From Actinomycetes bacterium (GTDB taxonomy: Bacteria; Actinomycetota; Actinomycetes; Actinomycetales; Cellulomonadaceae): a DNA stretch of 8,738 nt. The notes under the pieces are model-generated. The model was not told the origin of the DNA and made no database searches. It saw only the letters and a program-made list of their open reading frames with translations. Location of the stretch: NCBI GenBank assembly GCA_023460255.1, contig JAEWQZ010000409.1, positions 1 through 8,738 of the forward strand. Direction: 5' to 3'. This document shows, one piece after another, positions 1 through 5,056 of the stretch (its first letter is position 1; each line of letters begins with the position of its first letter). A program made the translations under genes and the position numbers.

Positions 1-1
1 C

Positions 2-190
2 GCCGCAGTCGGGGCGCGCCGGCTGGCGCGGGTCGCCGAGGCGCGGCTGCGGGCAGCCGTCGGGGAGGTCGCCGACCGGCTCGTCACCGCGCCCGTCGCG
101 CAGGTGATGGCACGGCTCGTCGACGCGCGGACGGCTGCGCAGGTCGCGATGGGTGGACGACGACGGGGACGAGGGAGGCAGGCCGCATGA
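2..190 (+). CDS. C-terminal end of an unidentified protein (5' truncated)
   Basis: This reading frame is open from the left edge of the window to a TGA at 188-190 and encodes the last 62 residues of a protein whose start lies outside. It has the strong G/C third-position bias of real genes here, and of the three forward frames it has the most natural composition. The peptide is rich in Ala, Arg and Val and looks mainly helical and amphipathic, ending in a basic Gly/Arg tail (GGRRRGRGRQAA). No catalytic or binding motif is visible. The helical Ala/Arg character could fit the tail of a GTPase or many other proteins, so I assign no function. Its stop overlaps an ATG at 187 (ATGA), suggesting it is co-transcribed with the thioesterase downstream. 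Confidence 0.6.
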   Translation, partial: AAVGARRLARVAEARLRAAVGEVADRLVTAPVAQVMARLVDARTAAQVAMGGRRRGRGRQAA

Positions 191-243
191 GCAGGCTCGT
201 GTGGTGGGGGAGCGGTCTGCGCGCAGTGGGCGGAGCCCGATGA
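187..243 (+). CDS. Possible 18-codon ORF linking two genes by ATGA overlaps
   Basis: An ATG at 187 overlaps the stop of the preceding gene (ATGA 187-190) and opens an 18-residue ORF, MSRLVWWGSGLRAVGGAR, whose own TGA (241-243) overlaps the ATG of the thioesterase (ATGA 240-243). It is preceded by AGGGAGG at 172-178, eight bases from the ATG, a better ribosome site than that of the thioesterase itself. The arrangement fits termination-reinitiation through all three frames. No homology is recognised, and an ORF this short can arise by chance in GC-rich DNA, so it is at most a candidate leader or coupling peptide. Confidence 0.25.
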   Translation: MSRLVWWGSGLRAVGGAR

Positions 244-737
244 GCAGGCTGCTCATCCCCGTAGCCGTGCGCTGGGCGGACCTCGACGCGTACGGGCACG
301 TCAACAACAGCGCGGTGCTCACGCTCCTGGAGGAGGCGCGGATCGCGGCGTTCTGGCGGTCCGAGGACGCTGTGCCCGAGGGCGGCACTCCCGGGGCCGG
401 GGCGGGCGTGCCCGGCACGGCGGTGCTGGACGCCTCGCCGGGCTCGGACACCGTCACCGTCGTCGGGCGGCAGGAGATCGAGTACCTCGAGGCGATCCCG
501 CACCTGCGCGAGCCGGTGGTCGTGGAGATGTGGCTCGGCCGGCTGGGCGGCGCGAGCATCGAGGTCTGCTACGAGGTCACGGCGGCCCCGAACGGCCGCC
601 GGACCGTCTACGTCCAGGCGGCGACGACGATCGTCATGCTCGACGCCGCCACGGGCCGGCCGCGCCGGCTCACGCAGGCCGAACGTCGCGCCTGGGAGCC
701 GCACCTCGGACCGCCGGTGGCCTGGCGACGGCGCTGA
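240..737 (+). CDS. Acyl-CoA thioesterase, single hotdog (4HBT/YbgC-FadM type)
   Basis: The protein has 165 residues and probably hydrolyses acyl-CoA thioesters to free acid and CoA in the cytoplasm. Residues 11-23 carry the signature of the 4-hydroxybenzoyl-CoA thioesterase/YbgC/FadM hotdog family, RWADLDAYGHVNN, with Asp16 as the expected catalytic residue and GHVNN as the start of the central helix (about 22-39). The strands QEIEYLEAI (78-86) and TVYVQAATTIVML (122-134) complete the fold. A Gly/Pro/Ala-rich stretch at about 44-69 looks like an inserted flexible loop. I chose ATG 240 because the family signature begins ten residues later and GGCGGAG (229-235) lies four bases upstream; an in-frame start at 153 would add an unrelated 29-residue leader. 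The substrate chain length cannot be read from sequence. It converges with the topoisomerase gene, with 31 bp between the stop codons. Confidence 0.88.
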   Translation: MSRLLIPVAVRWADLDAYGHVNNSAVLTLLEEARIAAFWRSEDAVPEGGTPGAGAGVPGTAVLDASPGSDTVTVVGRQEIEYLEAIPHLREPVVVEMWLGRLGGASIEVCYEVTAAPNGRRTVYVQAATTIVMLDAATGRPRRLTQAERRAWEPHLGPPVAWRRR

Positions 738-768
738 CCGCGGACGCCGCAGCCGCCACCGGCGACGC

Positions 769-1740
769 TCAGCCGAGGAGGCCGACCACTGCCCGCTCGG
801 CCGCCCCGCGCGTGCGCCGCGGCCCGATGCTCTGTCCCCGTTCCCAGAGGTCCACCACGCGCGGGTCGATGTACGACGCCCGGCACACGGCTGGGGTGTT
901 GCCGAGCTCCTCGGCGACCTCGCGCACGACCTGCGCGACCACCCGGCGGCGGGCCCGTTCGCTGCGGGGCACCGGCGTCCTGCCGAGCGCGGCGGCGGCG
1001 AGCACCGTCGCGTGCCACGTCCGGAAGTCCTTCGGCCGTGCCTGCGGTCCGAGCCGGGACTTGACGGCCTCGAGCACGTCGGCCGTCGTGACGTCGTGCC
1101 ACTCGCCGCCGTCGTCGCGCCACGCGAGCAGCTCGGGGTGGTCGTCGGTGCGGTCGAGCAGCTCGCGCACCACCTCCCGCACCGCGGGGTCCGTCACCTG
1201 GGCCTCACGCCACTGCCCGGACTTCGCCGGGTACGCGAACCACACGCCCTCGTCGTCGACGCGGACGTGCTCGCGGCGCAGCGTCGCCAGCCCGAACGAC
1301 CCGTTCTCCTTCGCGTAGGCCTCGCCGCCGGCCCGGAAGTACGCCTCGTCGAGCAGGCGGAAGACCAGGGCGAGCACCCGGCGCCGGTCGGGCTCCGGTC
1401 GCGACAGGTCGGCGGCGACGCGGCGACGGGCCCCGGGCAGCCGGCGGGCCAGCTGCACGACGTGGTCGTGCTTGAGCCGGTCGCGCCGGGCGCGCCACTG
1501 CGCGTGGTAGAGGTACTGCCGTCGCCCCGCGTCGTCGGTGCCCATGGCCTGGATGTGCCCGTTCGGCAGGGGGCAGATCCACACGTCCCGCCACGCGGGA
1601 GGGATCACGAGGTCCCGGCAGCGGGCCACGTCGGCCGGGTCGGTGACCCGGGCCCCGTCGCAGTCGAGGTAGACGAAGCCGCGGCCCTGTCGTCGGCGGG
1701 TCCAGCCCGGGTCGGTGGACCTGACGCGGCGCAGACGCAT
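769..1740 (-). CDS. DNA topoisomerase IB (poxvirus-like)
   Basis: This 323-residue protein is a bacterial type IB topoisomerase, which relaxes supercoils by nicking one strand through a 3'-phosphotyrosine link. The N-terminal DNA-binding part contains VIPPAWRDVWICP (45-57) and GHIQAMGTDDAGRRQYLYH (61-79), both typical of the bacterial family. The catalytic part shows Arg136 (AYFRAGGEAYAKENGSFG region), Lys173 (YPAKSG), Arg240 (KDFRTWHA) and the nucleophile Tyr290 (VCRASYIDP). Asn281 (LGNTPAV) stands where vaccinia enzyme has His265; the same Asn is known from Deinococcus TopIB, so this is a family trait and not a defect. Length is usual for bacterial members. No Shine-Dalgarno sequence precedes the ATG, but CACACT lies six bases upstream, so a leaderless transcript is possible. 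It is the last gene of the glbO-tesB-topoisomerase series. Confidence 0.95.
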   Translation of the reverse strand: MRLRRVRSTDPGWTRRRQGRGFVYLDCDGARVTDPADVARCRDLVIPPAWRDVWICPLPNGHIQAMGTDDAGRRQYLYHAQWRARRDRLKHDHVVQLARRLPGARRRVAADLSRPEPDRRRVLALVFRLLDEAYFRAGGEAYAKENGSFGLATLRREHVRVDDEGVWFAYPAKSGQWREAQVTDPAVREVVRELLDRTDDHPELLAWRDDGGEWHDVTTADVLEAVKSRLGPQARPKDFRTWHATVLAAAALGRTPVPRSERARRRVVAQVVREVAEELGNTPAVCRASYIDPRVVDLWERGQSIGPRRTRGAAERAVVGLLG

Positions 1741-1775
1741 GCGGACAGTGTGCGGTGCGGCCCCGCGGACCGCGC

Positions 1776-1802
1776 GCCGGGGGTGCCGGGGGCGCCGGGG
1801 TC
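1776..1802. repeat. Three 9-bp tandem units, GCCGGGGGN type
   Basis: GCCGGGGGT (1776-1784), GCCGGGGGC (1785-1793) and GCCGGGGTC (1794-1802) follow each other without spacing in the 66-bp gap between tesB and the topoisomerase gene. In the transcript of those genes the region is C-rich. It could act as a Rho-loading or pausing tract or be a simple slippage product. There is no fourth nearby G-run, so a stable G-quadruplex is not obvious. Confidence 0.6.
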
Positions 1803-1806
1803 GGCC

Positions 1807-2709
1807 TCAGTCGACGTCGGGGACCCGGATCATGCCCTCCTGAGCGATGCTCGCCACCAGCGTGCCGTCCTGCCGGTACACGCGCGCCGAGCCGAGCCCC
1901 CGCCCGCCGGAGGCGCTGGGCGCGTACTGCACGTACAGCAGCCACTCGTCCACCCGCGCCGGCCGGTGGAACCACATGGCGTGGTCGAGGCTCGCGATGG
2001 ACAGACCGGAGGTGGCCCAGCTGCGGCCGTGCCGGCGCAGCAACGGCTCGAGCATCACCTGGTCGCAGGCGTACGCCATGAGCGCGCGGTGCAGCACCTC
2101 GGCCTGCGGGGCGTCGGGGACGACCCCGCGGGCACGCATCCACACCATCTGCCGGGACGTCCGCTGCTCCGCGGGGCCGAGGTAGACGGGCTCGGCGACG
2201 TGCCGCAGGTCGAACGCCGACGTCTGCGCCCAGAACGTCGTGACCGGGTGCGCGACCGACCCGAGCAGGTCCAGCGCGCTCGGCACGGCCTCGGGGGGCG
2301 GCGTGGCCGACGGCGGGCTGTCGGTGTGCTCCAGGCCCGGCTGGTCCTCCTGGAACGACGCGGTCAGGGTGAGGATCGGCGCGCCGTGCTGCATGGCGTG
2401 CACCCGCCGCGCGCTGAACGACCTGCCGTCGCGCAGGCGCTCGACCACGAACGTGATCCCGCGGCCGGCGTCGCCGGCCCGTAGGAAGTATCCGTGCACC
2501 GAGTGCGGGAGACGGCCGTCGTCGACCGTGCGGCCGGCCGCCACCAGGGACTGTGCCAGGACCTGCCCGCCGAAGACGCGGCCTCCCGGCTGCGGGAGGC
2601 TGCCGCCGCGGAAGAGGTCGGTGTCCAGCTCCTCGACGTCGAGCACCCGCAGGACGGTGGTCAGCGGGTCCGGCGTGCCGTCGGGCAGCGTGGGGTCGGG
2701 GGCGGTCAT
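1807..2709 (-). CDS. tesB: Acyl-CoA thioesterase II
   Basis: The 300-residue protein has the double-hotdog layout of TesB, which hydrolyses medium and long acyl-CoAs. The first hotdog holds LFRGGSLPQPGGRVFGGQVLAQ (from residue 32) and the HSVHGYFLRAGD segment (69-80). The second holds ALMAYACDQVML (209-220) and SIASLDHAMWFHRP (237-250), and ends in SIAQEGMIR (287-295). By alignment to E. coli TesB the catalytic triad is Asp216, Ser240 and Gln290; Ser replaces the E. coli Thr. An in-frame ATG at 2832 would add a leader that is really the globin gene in another frame, so I chose ATG 2709: it forms ATGA with the globin stop, and AGGAGGAG (2718-2711) lies just upstream inside the globin codons. 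Length matches the family (about 290-300). Confidence 0.95.
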   Translation of the reverse strand: MTAPDPTLPDGTPDPLTTVLRVLDVEELDTDLFRGGSLPQPGGRVFGGQVLAQSLVAAGRTVDDGRLPHSVHGYFLRAGDAGRGITFVVERLRDGRSFSARRVHAMQHGAPILTLTASFQEDQPGLEHTDSPPSATPPPEAVPSALDLLGSVAHPVTTFWAQTSAFDLRHVAEPVYLGPAEQRTSRQMVWMRARGVVPDAPQAEVLHRALMAYACDQVMLEPLLRRHGRSWATSGLSIASLDHAMWFHRPARVDEWLLYVQYAPSASGGRGLGSARVYRQDGTLVASIAQEGMIRVPDVD

Positions 2710-3098
2710 GCTCCTCCTCGTTCGCGGTTGACCATCGCGTGCGCGGCGCGCTCGAGGTAGTCCCACAGCTGCGCGTGCTGGCGCGGGGACAGGTCGAGCC
2801 CGTCCAGGGCCGTGCGCATGTGGGCGAGCCACCTGTCGCGGGCGTCCTCGTCGATAAGGAAGGGGGCGTGCCGCAAGCGCAGGCGCGGGTGCCCGCGCCG
2901 CTCGCTGTACGTCGTCGGGCCGCCCCAGTACTGCTCGAGGAACAGCCGCAGCCGCTCGGCGGCCGGGCCGAGGTCCTCCTCCGGGTACATCCCCCGCAGC
3001 ACGTCGTCCTCGGCGACGCCCGCGTAGAAGCGCTCGACCAGGGCCCGGAACGTGGCGCTGCCGCCGACGACCTCGTAGAACGTGGGCGCCTCGGTCAC
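2706..3098 (-). CDS. glbO: Group II truncated haemoglobin (trHbO)
   Basis: The 130-residue protein matches mycobacterial trHbO along its whole length, with the blocks FYEVVGG, RFYAGVAEDDVLR, FLEQYWGGPTTYSE and RGHPRLRLRHAPF. Key haem-pocket residues are all present: Tyr25 (B10), Tyr38 (CD1), proximal His77 (F8) and Trp90 (G8, in RDRWL). This class binds oxygen tightly and is linked to oxygen or peroxide chemistry near the respiratory membrane; the role in this organism is inferred. Translation starts at GTG 3098, which is preceded by AGGAGG (3108-3103) at short spacing. The stop overlaps the tesB start by four bases, so the two are probably translationally coupled. The promoter most likely lies in the divergent region shared with the EIIB gene. 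Confidence 0.96.
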   Translation of the reverse strand: MTEAPTFYEVVGGSATFRALVERFYAGVAEDDVLRGMYPEEDLGPAAERLRLFLEQYWGGPTTYSERRGHPRLRLRHAPFLIDEDARDRWLAHMRTALDGLDLSPRQHAQLWDYLERAAHAMVNRERGGA

Positions 3099-3113
3099 GG
3101 GCCCTCCTCGCGT

Positions 3114-3143
3114 GGTGCCGGCCGGGACCTGGTGCCCCGGGAC
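3114..3143. repeat. Imperfect direct repeat in the glbO/EIIB divergent region
   Basis: GGTGCC-GG-CCGGGAC (3114-3128) is repeated as GGTGCC-CCGGGAC (3131-3143), differing by a two-base gap. It lies between the glbO start and the divergent -10 elements, in the predicted glbO leader. It may be a regulator site or may be chance in GC-rich DNA. Confidence 0.35.
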
Positions 3144-3158
3144 GCGGCTGCCATTCTT

Positions 3159-3176
3159 GCGCAGGCTAGGCTGCGC
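3159..3176. promoter_or_regulatory. Opposed -10 elements inside an 18-bp palindrome
   Basis: GCGCAG (3159-3164) and CTGCGC (3171-3176) form a perfect 6-bp inverted repeat around GCTAGG. The core AGGCTAGGCT holds a -10-like TAGGCT on the + strand (3167-3172, towards the EIIB gene) and a -10-like TAGCCT on the minus strand (3168-3163, towards glbO). The two hexamers share two bases, so only one polymerase could bind at a time. No good -35 is visible on either side. The palindrome could be an operator for both genes. Confidence 0.4.
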
Positions 3177-3215
3177 TCAGCGGCGACGGCGCCCCCGGCC
3201 GTCCGCAGCGTGCAC

Positions 3216-3222
3216 GAGGAGG
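3216..3222 (+). promoter_or_regulatory. Ribosome binding site of the EIIB gene
   Basis: GAGGAGG lies six bases before the GTG at 3229 and fixes that codon as the start. Earlier in-frame starts back to 3082 would read through the divergent promoter region and add a non-homologous leader. Confidence 0.85.
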
Positions 3223-3228
3223 TGCGCC

Positions 3229-3459
3229 GTGACGAGTGCCGAGCGGATCCTGGCCGCGCTGGGCGGGGCCGCCAACATCGTCGAGCTCGAGCCGTGCATC
3301 ACGCGCCTGCGAGTGGTGGTCGGGGACCCCGCCCGCCTCGACGAGGAGGCGCTGCGCGCGAGCGGTGCGCTCGGGGTGGTCCGGTCCGGGCGGATCATCC
3401 AGGTGGTCGTCGGGCCTGAGGCCGACTCCCTGGCCGCGGACATCGACACCCTGCGCTGA
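3229..3459 (+). CDS. PTS glucose-family EIIB domain protein (stand-alone)
   Basis: This 76-residue protein is a single EIIB domain of the glucose/N-acetylglucosamine PTS family. EIIB takes a phosphoryl group from EIIA and passes it to the sugar carried by EIIC at the membrane. The signature is clear: AERILAALGGAANIVELEPCITRLRVVVGD (residues 4-33), with the phosphorylated Cys23 in PCITRLR, followed by LRASGALGVVRSGRIIQVVVGPEA. In many bacteria this domain is fused to EIIC; separate 75-80-residue EIIB proteins are known in actinobacteria, for example in Streptomyces GlcNAc systems. The start is GTG 3229 with a strong ribosome site. The EIIA gene follows after 51 bp, but no EIIC gene is in the window, so the sugar cannot be named. 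Confidence 0.93.
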   Translation: MTSAERILAALGGAANIVELEPCITRLRVVVGDPARLDEEALRASGALGVVRSGRIIQVVVGPEADSLAADIDTLR

Positions 3460-3460
3460 G

Positions 3461-3509
3461 CCCCCCGCTGCGCGCGTCCGGCTAGGGTGGTGCGAGCACC
3501 GGCGGGGGG
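3461..3509 (+). promoter_or_regulatory. Intercistronic hairpin reaching the EIIA start, with internal -10
   Basis: CCCCCCGC (3461-3468), just after the EIIB stop, is perfectly complementary to GCGGGGGG (3502-3509), which abuts the ATG of the EIIA gene. Inside the loop GGTG (3489-3492) can pair with CACC (3497-3500) around CGAG. A readthrough mRNA could therefore bury the only G-rich ribosome site in front of the EIIA gene, or the fold could attenuate transcription. TAGGGT at 3483-3488 is a -10-like element; a transcript starting near 3495 would lack the left arm and leave the start free. No U-run follows, so a classical terminator is unlikely. Confidence 0.4.
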
Positions 3510-3510
3510 G

Positions 3511-4011
3511 ATGATGAGAAGTCGTGGGTCGCGGCTGGCGACCGATCTGGTCGCGCCGCTGGCCGGCCGGGTCGTGGCGCTCGCCGACGTCCCGGACCCG
3601 GTCTTCGCGGACGCGGTCATCGGGCCGGGGCTGGCGATCGATCCCGACGTTCCGGACGCCGCGGACGGCGTCGTGCGCGTGGTCGTCGTCGCCCCGTGCT
3701 CGGGCCGGATGGTCTCGGTGTACCCGCACGCCGTCGTCGTCGCGGTGGACGCGGAGCGTGCGGTCCTCGTGCACCTGGGGGTCGACACCGAGGGCCTCGC
3801 GCCGGCGTGCTTCGACGTCGCGGTCCAGGAGGGCCAGGAGGTGGCGGCCGGCCAGCCGCTCCTCGCCTGGTCGCCGCGGTGCGTCCGCCACGAGGGCCGT
3901 TCCGCGCTGTGCCCGGTCGTCGCCCTCCAGGCCGAGGCGGGCGACGTCGAGTGGCTCGTCGAGCCGGGCGACGCCGTGGCCGAGGGCCAGCAGCTGCTCG
4001 TCTGGCGCTAG
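3511..4011 (+). CDS. PTS glucose-family EIIA protein (Crr-like)
   Basis: The 166-residue protein is an EIIA domain of the glucose family. It accepts phosphate from HPr and donates it to EIIB. The fold markers appear in order: VAPLAGRVVALADVPDPVFAD (14-34), GPGLAIDP (38-45), VAPCSGRMVSVYPHAVVV (60-77) and VLVHLGVDT (85-93). His88 in LVHLGVDT is the phosphorylated histidine and His73 in YPHAV is its partner, matching His90 and His75 of E. coli EIIAGlc. The C-terminal WSPRCVRHEGRSALCPVV region replaces the usual TPVV with CPVV. I chose ATG 3511; ATG 3514 is equally possible, and an in-frame GTG at 3487 is less likely because it overlaps a -10-like TAGGGT. In actinobacteria such proteins can serve several permeases. 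Its TAG stop shares CTAG with the convergent channel gene. Confidence 0.93.
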   Translation: MMRSRGSRLATDLVAPLAGRVVALADVPDPVFADAVIGPGLAIDPDVPDAADGVVRVVVVAPCSGRMVSVYPHAVVVAVDAERAVLVHLGVDTEGLAPACFDVAVQEGQEVAAGQPLLAWSPRCVRHEGRSALCPVVALQAEAGDVEWLVEPGDAVAEGQQLLVWR

Positions 4012-4976
4012 CCCCTGCCGGAGCCCTGCTCGCGCTCGACGAACACCTGCCGGGGCAACGCCATCGCGATGCCCGCCTCCGTGAAACGCTCCCGGATCCG
4101 CGCCCGCAGGACGCGCTGGACCACCCACTGCTTGGCGGGCGCCACCTTGATCATCGTGCGCAGGACGACGGCTTCGGCGCGCAGGTCCTCGTACCCGGTG
4201 ACGTCCGGGTCGGCGAGGACGAGGCCGCTGAGCTCCTCGTCCGTGGCGGTCTCCGCGGCCGCCGCGCGGAGCACCTCCATCGCCCGGTCGACGTCCGCGT
4301 CCGGCGGGACCTGGATCTCGACGAAGGCCCGCGACCAGCCTTGGGTCATGTTGCCGACGCGCAGCACCTCGCCGTTGCGCACGTACCAGAGCGTGCCGGA
4401 CAGGTCGCGCACCTGGGTCACCCGCAGGCCGATCGCCTCCACGGTCCCCGTGGCCTCACCGAGGTCGACGACGTCGCCGACGCCGTACTGGTCCTCGATG
4501 AGCATGAACAGCCCGGCGAGCCAGTCCTTGATCAGCGTCTGGGCACCGAAGCCGAGCGCGACGCCGAGCACCCCCGCGGACGCCAGGACCGGGCCGAGGT
4601 CCCAGTCGTTGATGTTCGCGATGGCGGTGATGAGGATGATCCCGATCACCAGGGCGGCGGTGGACCGCAGCACGGAGCCCATCGTCTCGGCGCGCTGCAC
4701 GCGGCGCGCCACGGCGAGCGGGTCGGAGTCGAGCGCCGCGCGGGCCGGTGTCTTGAGCAGGAGGCGACGCGCGTGGCGGCGCACCCGGGCGCCACCCGAG
4801 ACGACCGAGCGCACGGCCCTGGTGATCAGCCACCGCGTGAGCGCCAGGAGCACCAGCGCGGCGACGACCGCCACGAGGCTCTGGGCCGGTGCGCCGAGCA
4901 GCCAGTCGAACCACTGCCCGGCCTGTTCCGTCACCTGCTCGACGGTGCCGCTGTCGTCCGTCTCCGTCCCGATCAC
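4008..4976 (-). CDS. MscS-family mechanosensitive ion channel
   Basis: This 322-residue membrane protein belongs to the small-conductance mechanosensitive channel family, which opens under membrane tension and releases solutes on osmotic downshock. Hydrophobic segments lie at about 31-54, 104-122 and 128-158. The third contains the pore helix and signature GVLGVALGFGAQTLIKDWLAG (from residue 135) leading into MLIEDQYGVGDVVDLG, where the beta domain begins. The VRNGEVLRVGNMTQGW segment (199-214) and the mixed C-terminal domain (about 215-312) complete the cytoplasmic vestibule. The basic stretch between the first two helices (about 56-97) is long. The start is GTG 4976: no Shine-Dalgarno sequence precedes it, but TAGCCT ends six bases upstream, as expected for a leaderless mRNA. 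The exact physiological role is inferred from the family. Confidence 0.93.
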   Translation of the reverse strand: MIGTETDDSGTVEQVTEQAGQWFDWLLGAPAQSLVAVVAALVLLALTRWLITRAVRSVVSGGARVRRHARRLLLKTPARAALDSDPLAVARRVQRAETMGSVLRSTAALVIGIILITAIANINDWDLGPVLASAGVLGVALGFGAQTLIKDWLAGLFMLIEDQYGVGDVVDLGEATGTVEAIGLRVTQVRDLSGTLWYVRNGEVLRVGNMTQGWSRAFVEIQVPPDADVDRAMEVLRAAAAETATDEELSGLVLADPDVTGYEDLRAEAVVLRTMIKVAPAKQWVVQRVLRARIRERFTEAGIAMALPRQVFVEREQGSGRG

Positions 4977-4982
4977 CGCAGC

Positions 4983-4988
4983 AGGCTA
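4983..4988 (-). promoter_or_regulatory. Candidate leaderless promoter (-10) of the mscS-like gene
   Basis: On the minus strand TAGCCT (4988-4983, within GATAGCCT) is followed by exactly six bases and then the GTG start at 4976. This places the transcription start at or next to the first base of the start codon. No ribosome site lies between them and no convincing -35 is visible. Confidence 0.5.
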
Positions 4989-5044
4989 TCGAGACGACCG
5001 AGCACCCGCCGGGCGGCGCGCGTGGCGTCACCGGCGGGCTCTGG

Positions 5045-5050
5045 CAGGAT
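5045..5050 (+). promoter_or_regulatory. Candidate leaderless promoter (-10) of malQ
   Basis: CAGGAT fits the actinobacterial xAxxxT -10 pattern and is followed by six bases (CGGAGG) and then GTG 5057. CGGAGG resembles a ribosome site but touches the start codon, too close for normal use, so a leaderless mRNA is the simpler reading. No -35 is recognisable. Confidence 0.4.
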
Positions 5051-5056
5051 CGGAGG

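Noticed and set aside
153..239. Upstream in-frame start of the small thioesterase at 153
   Set aside because: The leader is unrelated to the hotdog family and would overlap the upstream gene and the micro-ORF; ATG 240 suits the family N-terminus.
1779..1822. G-quadruplex between tesB and the topoisomerase gene
   Set aside because: Three close G-runs are present but the fourth (1819-1822) is 18 bases away, too far for a typical stable quadruplex.
1012..2484. A 490-codon + strand frame antisense to topoisomerase IB and tesB
   Set aside because: The product is Arg/Pro/Val-rich without domains; the minus-strand genes have complete active sites, so this is compositional.
2710..2832. N-terminal extension of TesB to an ATG at 2832
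   Set aside because: The extra 41 residues are the globin gene read in another frame; ATG 2709 has a ribosome site and the family N-terminus.
3471..3520. GTG 3487 as the start of the EIIA gene
   Set aside because: It overlaps a -10-like TAGGGT, has no ribosome site and adds residues not needed by the domain; ATG 3511 or 3514 fits better.
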